64,000 nucleotides of DNA, from contig CP093830.1 in assembly GCA_033063855.1 (NCBI GenBank), positions 3,782,854-3,846,853 on the forward strand, in the 5' to 3' direction. Within the stretch, counting starts at the first letter, position 1, and the number at the start of each line of letters is the position of its first letter. Under the pieces are notes generated by a model that worked only from the letters and a program-made list of their open reading frames with translations, made no database searches and was not told the DNA's origin. Positions 12,610 to 24,503 of the stretch are shown here, piece by piece. Made by a program: the position numbers and the translations under genes. The stretch comes from Smittia aterrima. Its lineage: Eukaryota; Arthropoda; Insecta; Diptera; Chironomidae.

Positions 12610-15600
12610 ATGTCGGCGATCTACTGCAAAGGATTGAGCTTCGTAAAGCATCCAGGCTTGGTCAAGTTCAACAAAAAGTATTTGCCAAATCAATTCAGTG
12701 ATTTCGTGCAGAAAAGTGCATCAAGATCGTTGTCGAATGGAACCGTGGTTAGAAAATTTTGAGTTTGTTATGTACTCGGACAATGAAAAAAATTTAATCA
12801 GTTCACTCTCAAATAAATTCGAGTTGCGCTGATTCGTGGGTGGACATGTGGGTCACTAGAATAATCGTCTTTTTGAATTGAAAAGCCTTGGATAGTAAAA
12901 GTGATTTTTCCGTTGCCCTATGAGATCAAAATATTTACGCCATTGCAAAGTCTAGAGTTCAAAAAAAAATTTAATGAAATTTCTTATCAATTCACCTATT
13001 AAAAGCTAATGAGGCTTTAAGCGCGATCCGGTTACAAGCAATCGAAACCGTGATAGCCCAGACAGGCAAATCATAAACAGCTTAGTTATCATCGATAAGT
13101 CTTTTGTTTACATACTTGAGTTTGATAAGAAACTTCCATGGTCCAAGTCATGCGACAAATTACACAAAACAATTTGGAGTTCACACTTTTCGTTATCGAT
13201 TCTCACTCACAAGAAGCGTGATGGCTTTTTTTTCCTTCTGTTTTGACATGCAGTCTGCTGCGGAAGATTAAAAGTTTATTGGCTCAAAACTTTCCTAAGA
13301 ACTCATTTGACGTCAGTGAGATGAATCTCGTTATCAATTTCTAATCAATGACTACAAATATTTGCGTGAAACTGTCGTGCGTAACCGACAAGATCAAGTT
13401 CGTCGATTACACGTTGTGATGCAATTGTTTCGATTGCACGAGCAGCTTCAATTGAAGTAAACTTCAATTAGCTTCACGATGATTGTCAATTTACAAGTTT
13501 ATCAGCTGGAATGAATTTTGCCTTGACGATTGAACTTGAGTCTTGAAAGAATAAACAACATAAAATAAGACTCTTTGGACTTAGATTTTTTTTCCATCTT
13601 TTAGAAACCAATTGATAAGAGAGCGCTTCAAACAGCTGAGAAACGCCAAAACACTTTTACCGAACGATCTCAACTTCGATTTGCGAAACGGTTAGTTATC
13701 AAGCTCGGAAGTGCAGTCATCACTCGTGAAGATCAGAATGGATTAGCCTTAGGACGATTAGCTTCGATTGTAGAGCAAGTCGCTGAGTGTCAGCTTGAGG
13801 GTCGTGAATGTATTATGGTCACAAGTGGAGCTGTCGCTTTCGGAAAGCAAAAGCTCACTCAAGAGCTTTTAATGTCCTTGTCAATGAGAGAGACCCTCAG
13901 TCCCGGTGGACATGAATCAGCTCACATTCTCGAGCCACGAGCTGCTGCTGCTGTGGGGCAAAGTGGACTTATGAGTCTCTACGATGCGATGTTTGCACAA
14001 TACGGACTTCGAATCGCTCAAGTTTTGCTGACTAAACCAGATTTCTACAACGAAGAAACTCGCAAAAATCTTTTTGCGACGCTTTCAGAGTTAATCAGCT
14101 TAAACATCGTCCCAATCATCAACACCAACGACGCAGTCTCTCCTCCAATGTTCATCGTCGACGAGGAAGTCAAAGTCAAAGGCGCAAAGAGGGTAATTTA
14201 GAGCAGAGCAGTTTCATTCTTAGCTTTCAGATTTTTATATTTTCCAACGATTTGACATCGTTCATTCAGAAACAAGCGAAATTCGCATTCGAAAAATTCG
14301 GTCCTTAGAGTTAGAGTCGTTCAGACTATAAATTAGAATTGGCATCACCAAATTAAATTTTCTTTTTCTTTCTTTCTTCTTCTTTCCTCCGCTTGCCAAT
14401 TCACTACATAGAGCACTTTATATGAGATAGATGAACAAGATAAAGTAGGTTCCTCTCATTATCGCAATTTTGCTTAAAAGCTCGTTTGTGTCACACACTT
14501 TCTCCTTATGCACCTAACTCTATCTCGTATGGAACGCTCCCTTTCTTTTCTTAGGGTATCAGCATCAAAGACAACGATTCACTCGCGGCGATGCTTTCAG
14601 CTGAAGTTCAAGCTGATCTTTTGATCTTGATGTCTGACGTTGATGGAATTTACAACAAACCGCCTTGGGAGGAAGATGCTCGATTATTGCACACGTAAGA
14701 AGACATTTTGAAGCTTTTCTTCAATTCTAATAATTTATTTTTAAGGTTTACTCGTGACGATCGCGAGTCAATCACTTTTGGTAAGAAATCGAAAGTAGGA
14801 ACAGGTGGAATGGATTCAAAGGTTAACGCAGCGACATGGGCACTTGATAGAGGTGTAAGCGTTGTTATCTGTAATGGTAATCAAGACAATGCGATTAAGA
14901 CGATCGTTGCTGGAAGAAAAGTAGGAACTTTCTTCACTGAAACGACAGTTGCAAGCACTCCAGTTGAACATTTAGCTGAGAATGGTAAGAACTCTTTTTA
15001 AATTTTCCGATCAAGTTTTAATAGAATCATTTTAGCACGTTCTGGAAGTCGCGTCATGCAGAGTCTCACTCCAGCCCAACGAGCATCTTGTGTCAACGCC
15101 TTGGCTGATCTTCTCATCAGCAAACAACAAATTATTCTCGAAGCGAATGAAAAAGATTTAGCTGAAGCTCAACGAAATGGCACCGCAAAGCCTCTTTTGT
15201 CTCGTCTTTCATTAACGCCAGCTAAGCTGCGCGGATTATCAGCTGGACTGAAACAAATCGCCGAGACGAGTCATTCGATTGTTGGAAAAGTTTTGCGAAA
15301 AACAAAACTCGCGGAAAACTTGCACCTTAAGCAAATTACAGTTCCCATCGGAGTTCTTCTTGTTATCTTCGAATCTCGTCCTGATTCACTGCCACAAGTC
15401 GCCGCTCTTTCCATCGCTTCAGCGAATGGTCTTCTTCTTAAAGGAGGAAAGGAAGCAGCTCACAGCAACAAAGCTTTGATGGAATTGGTTAAAGAAGCTC
15501 TCGCAACTGTTGGCGCTGAAGATGCAATTTCTTTAGTTTCGACTCGCGAGGAAATTTCTGATTTATTGTCGATGGAGAAGCATATCGACCTAATTATTCC

Positions 15601-16424
15601 TCGGGGATCGTCGGAACTTGTTCGCAACATTCAAGATCAATCACAGCGAATTCCCGTTCTGGGCCATGCTGAAGGAATCTGCCATGTTTATGTCGACAAA
15701 GAAGCTGATTTAGCCAAAGCTGTGAAAATCGTTCGCGATGCAAAGTGTGACTATCCCGCTGGTGAGTTCTCTAAAGTTTTATTTAAAACGATTTGTAAAA
15801 AAAAACTTTTTCTTTTCAGCATGCAATGCTATGGAAACTCTTCTTGTCCACGAGGACCTTTTCTTAGGCTCCAACAGCACTTTCTTCAATGAAATCTGCA
15901 ACATGCTTAAGAAGGAAGGTGTAACTGTCTTCTCAGGACCAAAACTTGCTCAACACTTGACTTTTGGACCACCACAAGCGAAGACAATGAAGCACGAGTA
16001 TGGGTCACTTGATTGTTGCATTGAGATTGTAAAGGACTTGGACGATGCTGTTTCTCACATTCATCGCTTCGGGAGCTCTCACACTGACGTGATCGTCACA
16101 GAAAATCGTGAAACTGCCGAGAAGTTCCAAAGTCAAGTCGACTCCGCTTGCGTTTTCCATAATGCATCATCGCGATTCGCTGACGGTTACAGATTTGGTT
16201 TAGGAGCTGAAGTTGGAATCTCAACAGCAAGAATTCATGCTCGAGGCCCTGTTGGTGTTGAAGGTTTGCTGACAACCAAATGGATTCTTGGTAAGTTCTC
16301 TTCATTTTCTCTCTTTAAACATTTTTTCTAATTTCAATTTGTAGATGGAACTGATCACGCTGCTTCTGATTTTGCTGAGAACGGACCGAGACAATTTGTT
16401 CACCAGCAATTGCCTATCGATTGA
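12610..16424 (+). CDS. P5CS: Delta-1-pyrroline-5-carboxylate synthase (ALDH18A1 orthologue)
   Basis: A 793-residue bifunctional mitochondrial enzyme. Glutamate 5-kinase plus gamma-glutamyl phosphate reductase convert glutamate to P5C for proline, ornithine and arginine synthesis. Seven exons: 12610-12747, 13605-14192, 14555-14694, 14746-14984, 15036-15761, 15820-16290 and 16345-16424. The first exon looks like a basic targeting leader. The kinase half shows VIKLGSAVIT, TSGAVAFGKQ and INTNDAVSPP. The reductase half shows VPIGVLLVIFESRPD, LLLKGGKEAAHSNKA, LIIPRGSSELVR, and the ACNAMETLLVH segment with the catalytic cysteine. It ends with the conserved GLGAEVGISTARIHARGPVG. Length matches the family (human about 795). 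The 362-base intron after exon 2 contains a candidate in-frame cassette exon (separate entry). Confidence 0.96.
14412..14444 (+). other. candidate 33-base cassette exon inside P5CS intron 2
   Basis: The stretch is preceded by a strong pyrimidine tract (about 14359-14395) and the acceptor CTACATAG, and followed by the donor GTAGGT. It is open in the frame of the flanking phase-0 junctions and would insert STLYEIDEQDK between KVKGAKR and GISIKDNDS of the kinase domain. It would split the intron into 219- and 110-base introns, normal sizes for this genome. Seen: sites, phase and open frame. Inferred: that it is used. Confidence 0.5.
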
Positions 16425-17136
16425 ACTTCAAAATGTTACGAAAAAACGAAGAACTTTCTTTATAAATTCGGAAAATTTATGTTGTTCAGTCGACGACGGA
16501 TTCAACTTTTTTAGTTTGTAAATTTTTAAATTGAACAATTTTATTTTAAATTAGCGACGACTGTAAAAGAATTCACAACACTTTAGATAAATTGATTAAA
16601 GTTTAACTGTATTTAAATAACTTTGTAATGTGTTTATTTCTGTTTTGATTCCTGGTTCGGGGCGAGTAGATACAATGCTGAATGAGCATTCGATTTTCAA
16701 TATTAAAACAAGCGATTTCTCTATGAAAACTGAAAAGTTTAAATGAGACTTTGAAGCTTAAAGCTCAAACCTTCCCAAAGCTTTTTACACCAACCAATTT
16801 AGTACTTGAAGATACTTTTTTCTTCCTATCCTGACACTCAAAACGAATCAAAGATGATGAGAATGGTAATTGCACAATAGTGATAACATAAATAAATTGA
16901 AATACATAAAACCTGCGTCAGGTGAAATTTTCTGTGAATGTCGTTTAAAAGAGTTTTTTTTCTATTTAGAGATGCCTGCAGTAGTCGACGAGAAGATAGA
17001 AAATGTGAAAGCTCAAAGTGGTGTCATGCTTTTCTACTTGATAACTTAATTCAAATGAACTTTACAAAGCTTTAAATTTCGATAACTCTCAATGCACTTC
17101 AACGAAAAGAAAGGGAAATAAAAATGTTGTTTAACG
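16425..17136. other. convergent 3' flanks of P5CS and Sec71
   Basis: 712 bases between two stop codons of convergent genes. It should hold both 3' UTRs. AT-rich; no further gene or element recognised. Confidence 0.5.
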
Positions 17137-20100
17137 TTATGTTGAGCTTATGCCAAACACCGGTCCAATCCGCACAAACAGTCGTCTAAGTACACTTCGA
17201 AGCTCTGGTTTCATTTCGGAGCACATCATGTCGCAGAAAAGTCCGTAGTAGCTCTTTACGTGTGTTGCAAACTGTAAAAACCAAAACAAGTTAGTCGGAA
17301 ACTTGATTAATTGTTAATGAACTTACCCGATCTTCAGGCATTTTCAACAGTCTCGTCATGACAAGAAGCAAAAGCGAAGTCCAAGCATCACGATGTGGTT
17401 CGCTTTGAAGTGACAAGAAATACTCTAGCGCCTCTTTGCACACATTTATCAGTCTCTGTTCGACTTCTACCCAATCATCTCGTCGGCTATCATCGCTATA
17501 CACTTTAAAGAGAATCCTGAGAACGCAAGCAAGAGATTGTGTCTCTTGTTTCAATAGATTCGGCTTGACGGAGCCTTTGAATCCAGCTTTCCAAAGAACA
17601 GTTCGCTGATCTTGATTCTTGTTGAAACTCTTTGCAAAACGATGGCTCTCAATAAGACATTCAACAAACTTTATAAGGTGACATGTGCTAAGGAAGCTGT
17701 ACATTCCTTGTTCTTCTCGTTGGCACTCGCTATGCTCTCCACTTGACAACATTGAAATGTTTCCGCTCTGGTGGACATCAGCTGTCACCATTGCGAGTGT
17801 TTCTGCGTCTTCCTTTTTAGATGTTGCTGGGAAGAAGATAATGTTATCGATCGTTTGAATTAGTTCCAATTGAACGACGCATTTTATCAGCAGAGCACTG
17901 AAAAGACCTCCGGGATGCATATCCGTTTTGCCTTCTTCGGAATTCAGACTGTAAACGGAATGTTGCGAGTTACTGCGTTTTAAGATTCCATGTCGAATCT
18001 CGCCGTTGTCCGTCACTGAATGACGTGGCATGTTAAGCATTGGCTGTTGCGTTTGGTTCATATCTGGTTTCCATGTCATCAACTCATCAGGCAACGTTTG
18101 CTTGAAAATCTCAAGAATGCACGAACAAGTTGAGTCCCAAGTGTCTTTCTCAAACTTGGAACCATTTGATATGACGAGATTCTCGAGACAATTAGTTCCG
18201 CTTCGTGCTAGCTGCTCGTTGTTCTGCTGTACGCACCACTGAAGTTGACTGTAAAGGTCTTGTAGAAGTAACGGCCCAAGCATATCAAAGAATTGTGTGA
18301 AGACATCAACAATTGAGTATAGAGCGTGATTACAAGTTGTTGTCATCCATTCAGCTTTCTCTGTATGATGTTCGGGTAGTTTCATGTTGTCGAAGATACG
18401 GAAAAGAATTTTGAATAGATCGCGCCACCAATTCGCTTTGTAGCTGTCGCCATAAGTCTTCACAATCTCAAAAAGCACAGTTAAGCCTCTGGTTCTCACA
18501 TCGAGCTTGCAACGGTTAACAACGCACGAAAGAGAGAACAGCATTGGGAACCATCCTCGTACCCAAACTCGATCTTCTTCCAGCACATTAATGTCGTTCT
18601 CCATTCCTGTGTGCTCAGCAAATTGTTGAGGAGAATCATTCACAGAAACAGCGCACGTTCGAAGCAATCTGATTGACTCCATGGAAATGTCAGGAAAACG
18701 AGCATTGGATGCAAACTCTGATAAGCATTTGACTGCGTCGGGAAACGAGTCAATCATAATGTGGAATTGCTTCTTGTACAAAACAGTAACAATCTTCCCA
18801 GTTGTTTGGAATGCAAGATCAACGATCGATTCGTCGTGGTCGCCAGCAGCCAAATGAAACACTGAGAAAATGTTTTTCCAACCCGACTTGATATTCAACG
18901 ACTGCGAGTTGACCATTTGAGCTACGCAACGTACAACCATGTCACGAATAGCTAGAGAATGATTCTTCTTCATGATGTGCTCGAATGGACGGAGAAAATC
19001 TTTTTGGAATCGGAAGTTGGTAAATTCACCTTTCTCGATGAACTTCATTGACAGTTGACGAAGCGAGTCAAGTGCGAAAAAGGCAATCTCTTCGTTTGCA
19101 TTCGATCCAACTGAGTTGAAGTAATCTCCAAGCACTTGCCAAATGCGTGACCACTGCAAACGAATACGTCCCATGTTGTAATAGGAAATTTCGACAATCT
19201 TTTGAAGCGAGAACATTCGTGGCTGCACGCCATTCAATTCATCAAGGGATACTGTGCAAAGAGCTTTCACAAAGTCCACAATTGCGTCACCATCAAGGCG
19301 AATGGATCCTGTGAAAATTCTATCGACAGCAACCACAACAGATTGTGAACTCGTTTCTCCAAAGTGCTCCTTAACGCTTGGGTCGAGAGCGTCTCTATGA
19401 GTTGGTCCTGACAAGTATTGCGGTCTCACACCAGTTCCAATCAGTTGTGCCAATTCCAATTGCGATATGCATTTAACAATATCCAACCAACTAGATCCGA
19501 GGTAGTTGCCATCAGTATGAGCTACCATGATTAGGGTTTTAATTGTATCAATGTTCTTTGCTTTCATTTCAGTGATTGGAGAGTTTGCAGTCAGCAAAGT
19601 GAACCTTGCTAATGCTTGCACGTATGCGTCTCTCTCAAGCGTCATATGGAAGATGCAAGCAATTCTAATCGCACATCGGATGCCATCAAGACATAAAGTT
19701 GCAATCTCAGGATCATCGCAATCTTGAAGGCCAACAGAAAATGCAGCGAGGAATGGTGTCCAAGCCATCTTAAACATTGGCCGAACGTGTTCGAGGTGCT
19801 TTGCCGATGTGAACGACTCTCTGACGTGTGACACTGACTCCATTAGATTCTTTGCAGTGGAAGAGATTGCTTCCATCTCCATATTCCAAACGAGCTTTCG
19901 CTTCTTCTCGTTTATGATGACTTGCTTCCCACTTGGCTTGCTAATCACGGTGTTCTTCATTTTAATCTCGTGGTCAGAGATTTCGTCATAGATTTGAGAT
20001 AAATATTCTTCGGGAAGGTCTTTGCTATCGCTAATTCCACGATTCAACCGAATATACTGTTCCTTTGTCATCTTATTTTTCACTTGAGGCGAGTGTAGAT

Positions 20101-22533
20101 CCGTTGTCAGCATAATGACTGAGAAGGCGAGAACATAAATCGTATCTGCGCTGGTAAAGAGAGGATTGTTTGGGTTGCAATCGCAGTATCTGCTTGCAAA
20201 CTTTTCCATCAATCGATCAATTTTTTGAGCCTCTCCTGGTAAACGAAATCCTTCCAAGAAGAAACGTAGAGCGGCAACGATGTCCATTTCAGCGAAGTCC
20301 TTAGCATCAATGTAAGCGCACATGACAGCTTTGCTTTTCTCGTCATTGTCGCCAAGAAAATCTCCAACAAGTGTCTTGTCTAGACGTTCATCTTCAATCA
20401 ACCATTTAGCGATGTCTTCAACTGATGAGCCAAGCAATGATCTTTCTTGAAGAAACTGAATGCCTTTCTTCGGCTTTTTGTTAAACATCTCGATTCCTGT
20501 TTCCATTAATTCCTTTCGCTGTTTCCGCTCTTCGAGTTCTTCAGGAAGATCAAGAACTTCTTTGTTCCCAGAATTGTTGTTGTTATTGTTCACACTTCCA
20601 GCAGAGTTTAAACTCAAACTCGATCCACCGTGCTTTATAGATGACTGATCTGTTGTATCTGATTCTTGGGCAACTGTTTTATGTGTTGACTCGCCAAGCG
20701 TTGTCTGGAGATTTGGATTTATATATAAATCCTTACTCCACTCGACTTTGCACTTCAGAATCGACACGAGACATTCAAGGCCTTTAATTCTCATGGATTT
20801 TTCTTGGTATGTTGTAGCACCTAATTCCAATGCTTGACGACCTTGTGCAATCTTCGATAAATCATTTACCAGTCGCTCAAACAGATTCGCAGCAGAAAAA
20901 TCGCAATCATAGTTGATATAGATATCGACGACACTTTGAGCGTCAGCACAAATGCGAGTGAGAGCTTGAATCACCATGAACTTGTGTTCAAATGTAGAAC
21001 TTGATGTTTCCAGAATGTTCAAGAAGATCTCCTTGAAAAACACTTCGATTTGCTTCTTGAGATGAACTTTGAAGTTCGATAGCAGTGCTACGAAAATTGA
21101 TAACGACAGTTCGAAGACCTCTGGGACGGAGCTGACGCCATTCTTCGATAACGCTACACACAAATACTGCTTAATGGCCATGATGAACATATCGTTGGAC
21201 CTGAAGATTGGCCCAGCATTTTGAAGAATTGAAAGCAGCAGATGAAGTGAAAGAATCTTCGAACGTAACTCATGGGATTTTGGATCGGGTTGCCCTTCAG
21301 GCAATGGCTTCATCGATAGCTTGCATAGAGCTCGGAATACAAGGAACGCATCTTTTTGAAGAACGTGAGTAAATTTGGCTGCGGCGATGTGTTCATTTTC
21401 TGAACTCATTTCCATGCTATCTTGCGATGGAGCATCGTCGTTGGAGATTGCACCAGTACTCGGAATTTTCTTAAGCTCTTTCTCAACAGGCGGTTCAATC
21501 ACTTCTTCTTCTTTGCCGTTCAATTGACTTTCAACAATGTCAACTGCATTGTCCAAGACTTTGTCCACAAACTTTTTCACGAACTCTTCCATATTTTCTT
21601 CGACTTCGCATTCTTCGGCCGGTTTCTCTGGCTCGTCTGGTTTCACTTCATCATTTGATGTGACTTGTGCTTGGGGAATAGGATAGACGGTCTCATACGC
21701 TTGATTCTCCATTCGAGTGAAAATCACATTAAGCATTTGAGTTAGGGTAGCTCGTGCTGTCGTTTGGTTGATGAGGTTTTTACTTGATAAGTAAATATCG
21801 TAGCACGTTCGCACAGCCTAAAAGAATTTAAATTATACATTTTGATAAAAAATAAATTTAAAGTCTGTTACTTGTAAGACGGTTCCTTCATGGACTTCAA
21901 CGTTCTGTGACGTGACGACTGTAAGTAGAGCTTTGATAATTTGAAGCTGAACGCCTTCGTCTGTTTGAGGGCCCATGAAGCAATTACATATTGTCGACAC
22001 AATTCGATCAATGAGAAACTTCCCAGGATTGGAAGAGTCAGGAATGTTGCCCGTTAAATGGCCATATGCTATGAGTTTCTGTAGACAATCAAGCGCTGTC
22101 ACAACAATTCGCGGCGTTTTGCTTTGACAAGCGAGCTCGAAAGGCAGGAAGTATTTTTCTGCATTAATGCTGTTGGATGAATCATTCTTCGGCATTGGAA
22201 GCGCTGTCGAGTGCTCAGACCCGACCGGAATTTGTCCATTCTCTTCCTTGATTTCTTCTGAAAAAGTTTTAAAAAAGGAAATGCGATTAGAGAGAATTGG
22301 GAGCGCGTTGTGTAACCACTTCAAAACTATCCACGAAGTCACACAAGAAAATCAATAAAACACTCGCACTGATAATGAAGCGCGGAGAGGGCGAACCAAC
22401 CTTTCAATGTTGTAATTGCTAGTTCACATGCCTGCTTCAATTGATTCTGTCGCTTAATGTCTTTGTCACCAAGAATTTTCTCTAACGCTCGAACGATAAA
22501 CATCTCCTTGGTTTTATTGGGGTAATTTTGCAT
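17137..22533 (-). CDS. Sec71: Brefeldin A-inhibited Arf guanine-nucleotide exchange factor, BIG1/BIG2 type
   Basis: A 1714-residue Golgi/trans-Golgi Arf-GEF that loads GTP on Arf1 for vesicle coat recruitment. Four exons: 22533-22401, 22257-21872, a single 4,491-base exon 21817-17327, and 17271-17137. The amino-terminal DCB region begins at the chosen ATG, and MFIVRALEKILGDKD aligns with the start of human BIG1. The HUS box region follows. The Sec7 domain lies at about residues 605-800 (SVEDIAKWLIEDERLDKT; glutamic finger in FRLPGEAQKIDR; IMLTTDLHSPQVKNKMT). HDS repeats fill the remainder. A short Asn run (around 20570-20595) lies ahead of Sec7. A possible non-coding first exon with donor GTAAGA ends near 22624. 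It is divergent from RpL10Ab copy 1. Confidence 0.96.
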
Positions 22534-22912
22534 TTTCTTCTGAGACGAAATTGTTTTGCTGCGAAAGAGAAAAGTGAAAAAAATCGAGAAATGACACCTC
22601 ACAAAATAATTTCTCAATCTTACATGATTTTTTCACATTTCTGGATGACGTCGTCTTGTACTCGATTAGTCACAACACTTAATCAAATGATAACGATTGT
22701 CAGATGATTAGTAGCGGTGCTGTAATCCAGAATTTTTGTAAAATTTGAAGTTTTAAAAAGTTGAAAACACAGGGGTTGCGAACGAGAAATTGTGTTGCCA
22801 GAGAAGCAGTCTGGCAACCCTTTTATTATTTTAACAGTCCCACGACCCTCTGAATTTCTTTTTCTGCTCGCTTTCAACGTAGCACATTGATTTGCGGATA
22901 AAATAATTAATC
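22534..22912. promoter_or_regulatory. shared divergent promoter region, Sec71 (-) and RpL10Ab copy 1 (+)
   Basis: 379 bases between start codons. The RpL10Ab side has a pyrimidine-rich TTTCTTTTTCTGC tract (about 22856-22868), typical of ribosomal-protein gene starts. That tract lies inside the duplicated segment, so copy 2 has it too. A perfect 9-base inverted repeat sits at 22794-22818. Confidence 0.55.
22794..22818. repeat. perfect 9-base inverted repeat in the Sec71/RpL10Ab promoter
   Basis: GTTGCCAGA and TCTGGCAAC are separated by 7 bases. The half sites resemble the arms of an RFX X-box, but the spacing between them is far too wide for that site. It lies about 22 bases outside the left boundary of the RpL10Ab inverted duplication, so copy 2 lacks it. 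Confidence 0.7.
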
Positions 22913-24237
22913 ATGACGTGAGTAGCCACTTTCAATTGAAATTTGTGATGAATTAATGAAGATAAAGTTGATGAGCATCGAAGAAACTTAAAAGCCGCTC
23001 GATTTAATTAAGTTTCGATGAGATTCTCTTGAAACTTTATTTTCTTAACCTCGTCAATGCAATTTCCTAAGCCAGGAATGTAATGTTATCGAAAAAGAGC
23101 TCCAATTTACATTCCACGGATACTGTTGCGACATTAAATGTTTCTTAGTATCTTCACTCTTTCATTTCAATGATTTAGTGAAATCCAAAAGATTCAAACA
23201 TTTAAAATAATTTAATCAAAAACTGAAATCTAATCAAAATCTTTCTCATTTTAGGTCGAAAGTGTCAAAAGACATTCTTTACGAATGCGTCAACGAGCTT
23301 CTCAAAGCTTCAACTGATAAGAAACGCAAGTTCCTTGAATCTGTTGAACTCCAAATCGGTTTGAAGAACTACGATCCCCAGAAGGACAAGCGTTTCAGTG
23401 GAACCGTCAAGTACGTTGATTGGTAACTTCTTTCTGCCTTATCTGGTTGATAAGGAAGCTGAGAGTCTTTAAATGCTCTCGGCGGACCTCGACTCAGGGT
23501 CTTAAAATCAAATTGAGGAGGATAAACTTGCGCTAGTCGCTTGATATCCGAAAACTCTTTAAATTTCCTTTTAAAACTCTCAATGTTGGTGAGTCTGTTG
23601 TTGATTCATGATTTCCCTAATTTCCCTTTAACTTAATTCATAATTTCTTGTACTAATCTAAGATTTTTCTATCAACAGATTGAAGTTCATTCCTCGCCCA
23701 AAAATGCAAGTTTGCATTCTCGGCGATCAACAGCATTGCGACGAAGCCAAGGCTAACGATGTTCCATTCATGGATGCTGAAGCTTTGAAGAAACTTAACA
23801 AGAACAAGAAGTTGGTTAAGAAACTCGCCAAGAAGTACGATGCTTTCCTCGCCTCTGAGTCACTCATCAAGCAGATCCCAAGATTGTTGGGACCCGGTTT
23901 GAACAAAGCTGGTAAATTCCCTGGTCTCTTGGCTCACTCTGAGTCCATGACCCAGAAGATTGATGAAGTCAAAGCCACCATCAAGTTCCAGATGAAGAAA
24001 GTAAGTGAAAACATTGAAATTCTGTTTTAGAATTTTATCTAATGTGAAATCTTTTAATTATTTTAGGTCTTGTGCTTGTCAGTTGCTGTTGGCCATGTTG
24101 AGATGAACCCAGATGAGCTCGCCCAAAACGTCCATTTGTCAGTCAATTTCTTGGTTTCGCTTCTCAAGAAACACTGGCAGAACGTTCGTTCTCTCCACAT
24201 CAAGTCATCGATGGGACCACCACAACGTCTTTACTAA
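22913..24237 (+). CDS. RpL10Ab: 60S ribosomal protein L10a (uL1), copy 1
   Basis: A 217-residue large-subunit ribosomal protein that forms the L1 stalk near the ribosomal E site. Exons are 22913-22917 (only ATGAC), 23255-23410, 23679-24000 and 24067-24237. Conserved segments include VELQIGLKNYDPQKDKRFSG, RPKMQVCILGDQQHCDEAKA, IPRLLGPGLNKAGKFP and the ending SSMGPPQRLY. The five-base first coding exon, which gives M-T before SKVSKD, is unusual but is also present in copy 2. An AATAAA signal follows near 24283. The protein is identical to that of copy 2 at 40907-42234, so both genes appear functional. Intron 2 holds three consecutive hairpins. Confidence 0.97.
23437..23502 (+). other. three consecutive hairpins in RpL10Ab intron 2
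   Basis: CCTTATC (23437-23443) pairs with GATAAGG (23449-23455). CTGAGAG (23459-23465) pairs with CTCTCGG (23476-23482). GGACC (23484-23488) pairs with the start of GGGTCT (23497-23502). The same series exists in copy 2, with a G-U pair here becoming G-C there. It could be an intron-hosted small RNA or a splicing-control structure. I could not identify C/D or H/ACA boxes, so no RNA class is assigned. Confidence 0.4.
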
Positions 24238-24503
24238 TTTGTAAACATCTGTTGTCTCAAGTTTTGCTCTGAACACCTTGAAATAAATAAACTTGCAAAA
24301 CAAAGCCAAAATATTTTGTTCTTTATGGAGAAACTTGTTTCAGGCTCATCCAATTTTTCTTCAACGTTCTCTCAACATTTATTTGAAAAAGTCCAATCCA
24401 CGAAATTCTTATAAGTCAGCGACGTTGGATAATCGAATTGTTTGAAGAAAGGAGGAAAAAACTTGTTTTAAGCAATTTAAAACGTTGTTTCTAGTCTTTA
24501 GTT

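Larger units (their letters stand above)
22841..24456 (+). repeat. left arm of a long inverted duplication containing RpL10Ab
   Basis: This segment reappears in reverse complement at 40600-42306, 16 kb away. Homology starts at CACGACCCTCTGAATTT and ends after GGATAATCGAATTGTTTG. It covers about 70 bases of promoter, all four exons, all three introns, the 3' UTR and about 150 bases beyond. Coding sequence differs at five synonymous sites only. Introns and flanks differ more, and one block of 27 bases here is replaced by about 105 unrelated bases in the right arm. Boundaries were judged by eye, to within about 10 bases. Confidence 0.93.

Noticed and set aside
22794..22818. Canonical RFX X-box
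   Set aside because: The half sites match but the spacing is much too wide for the known site.
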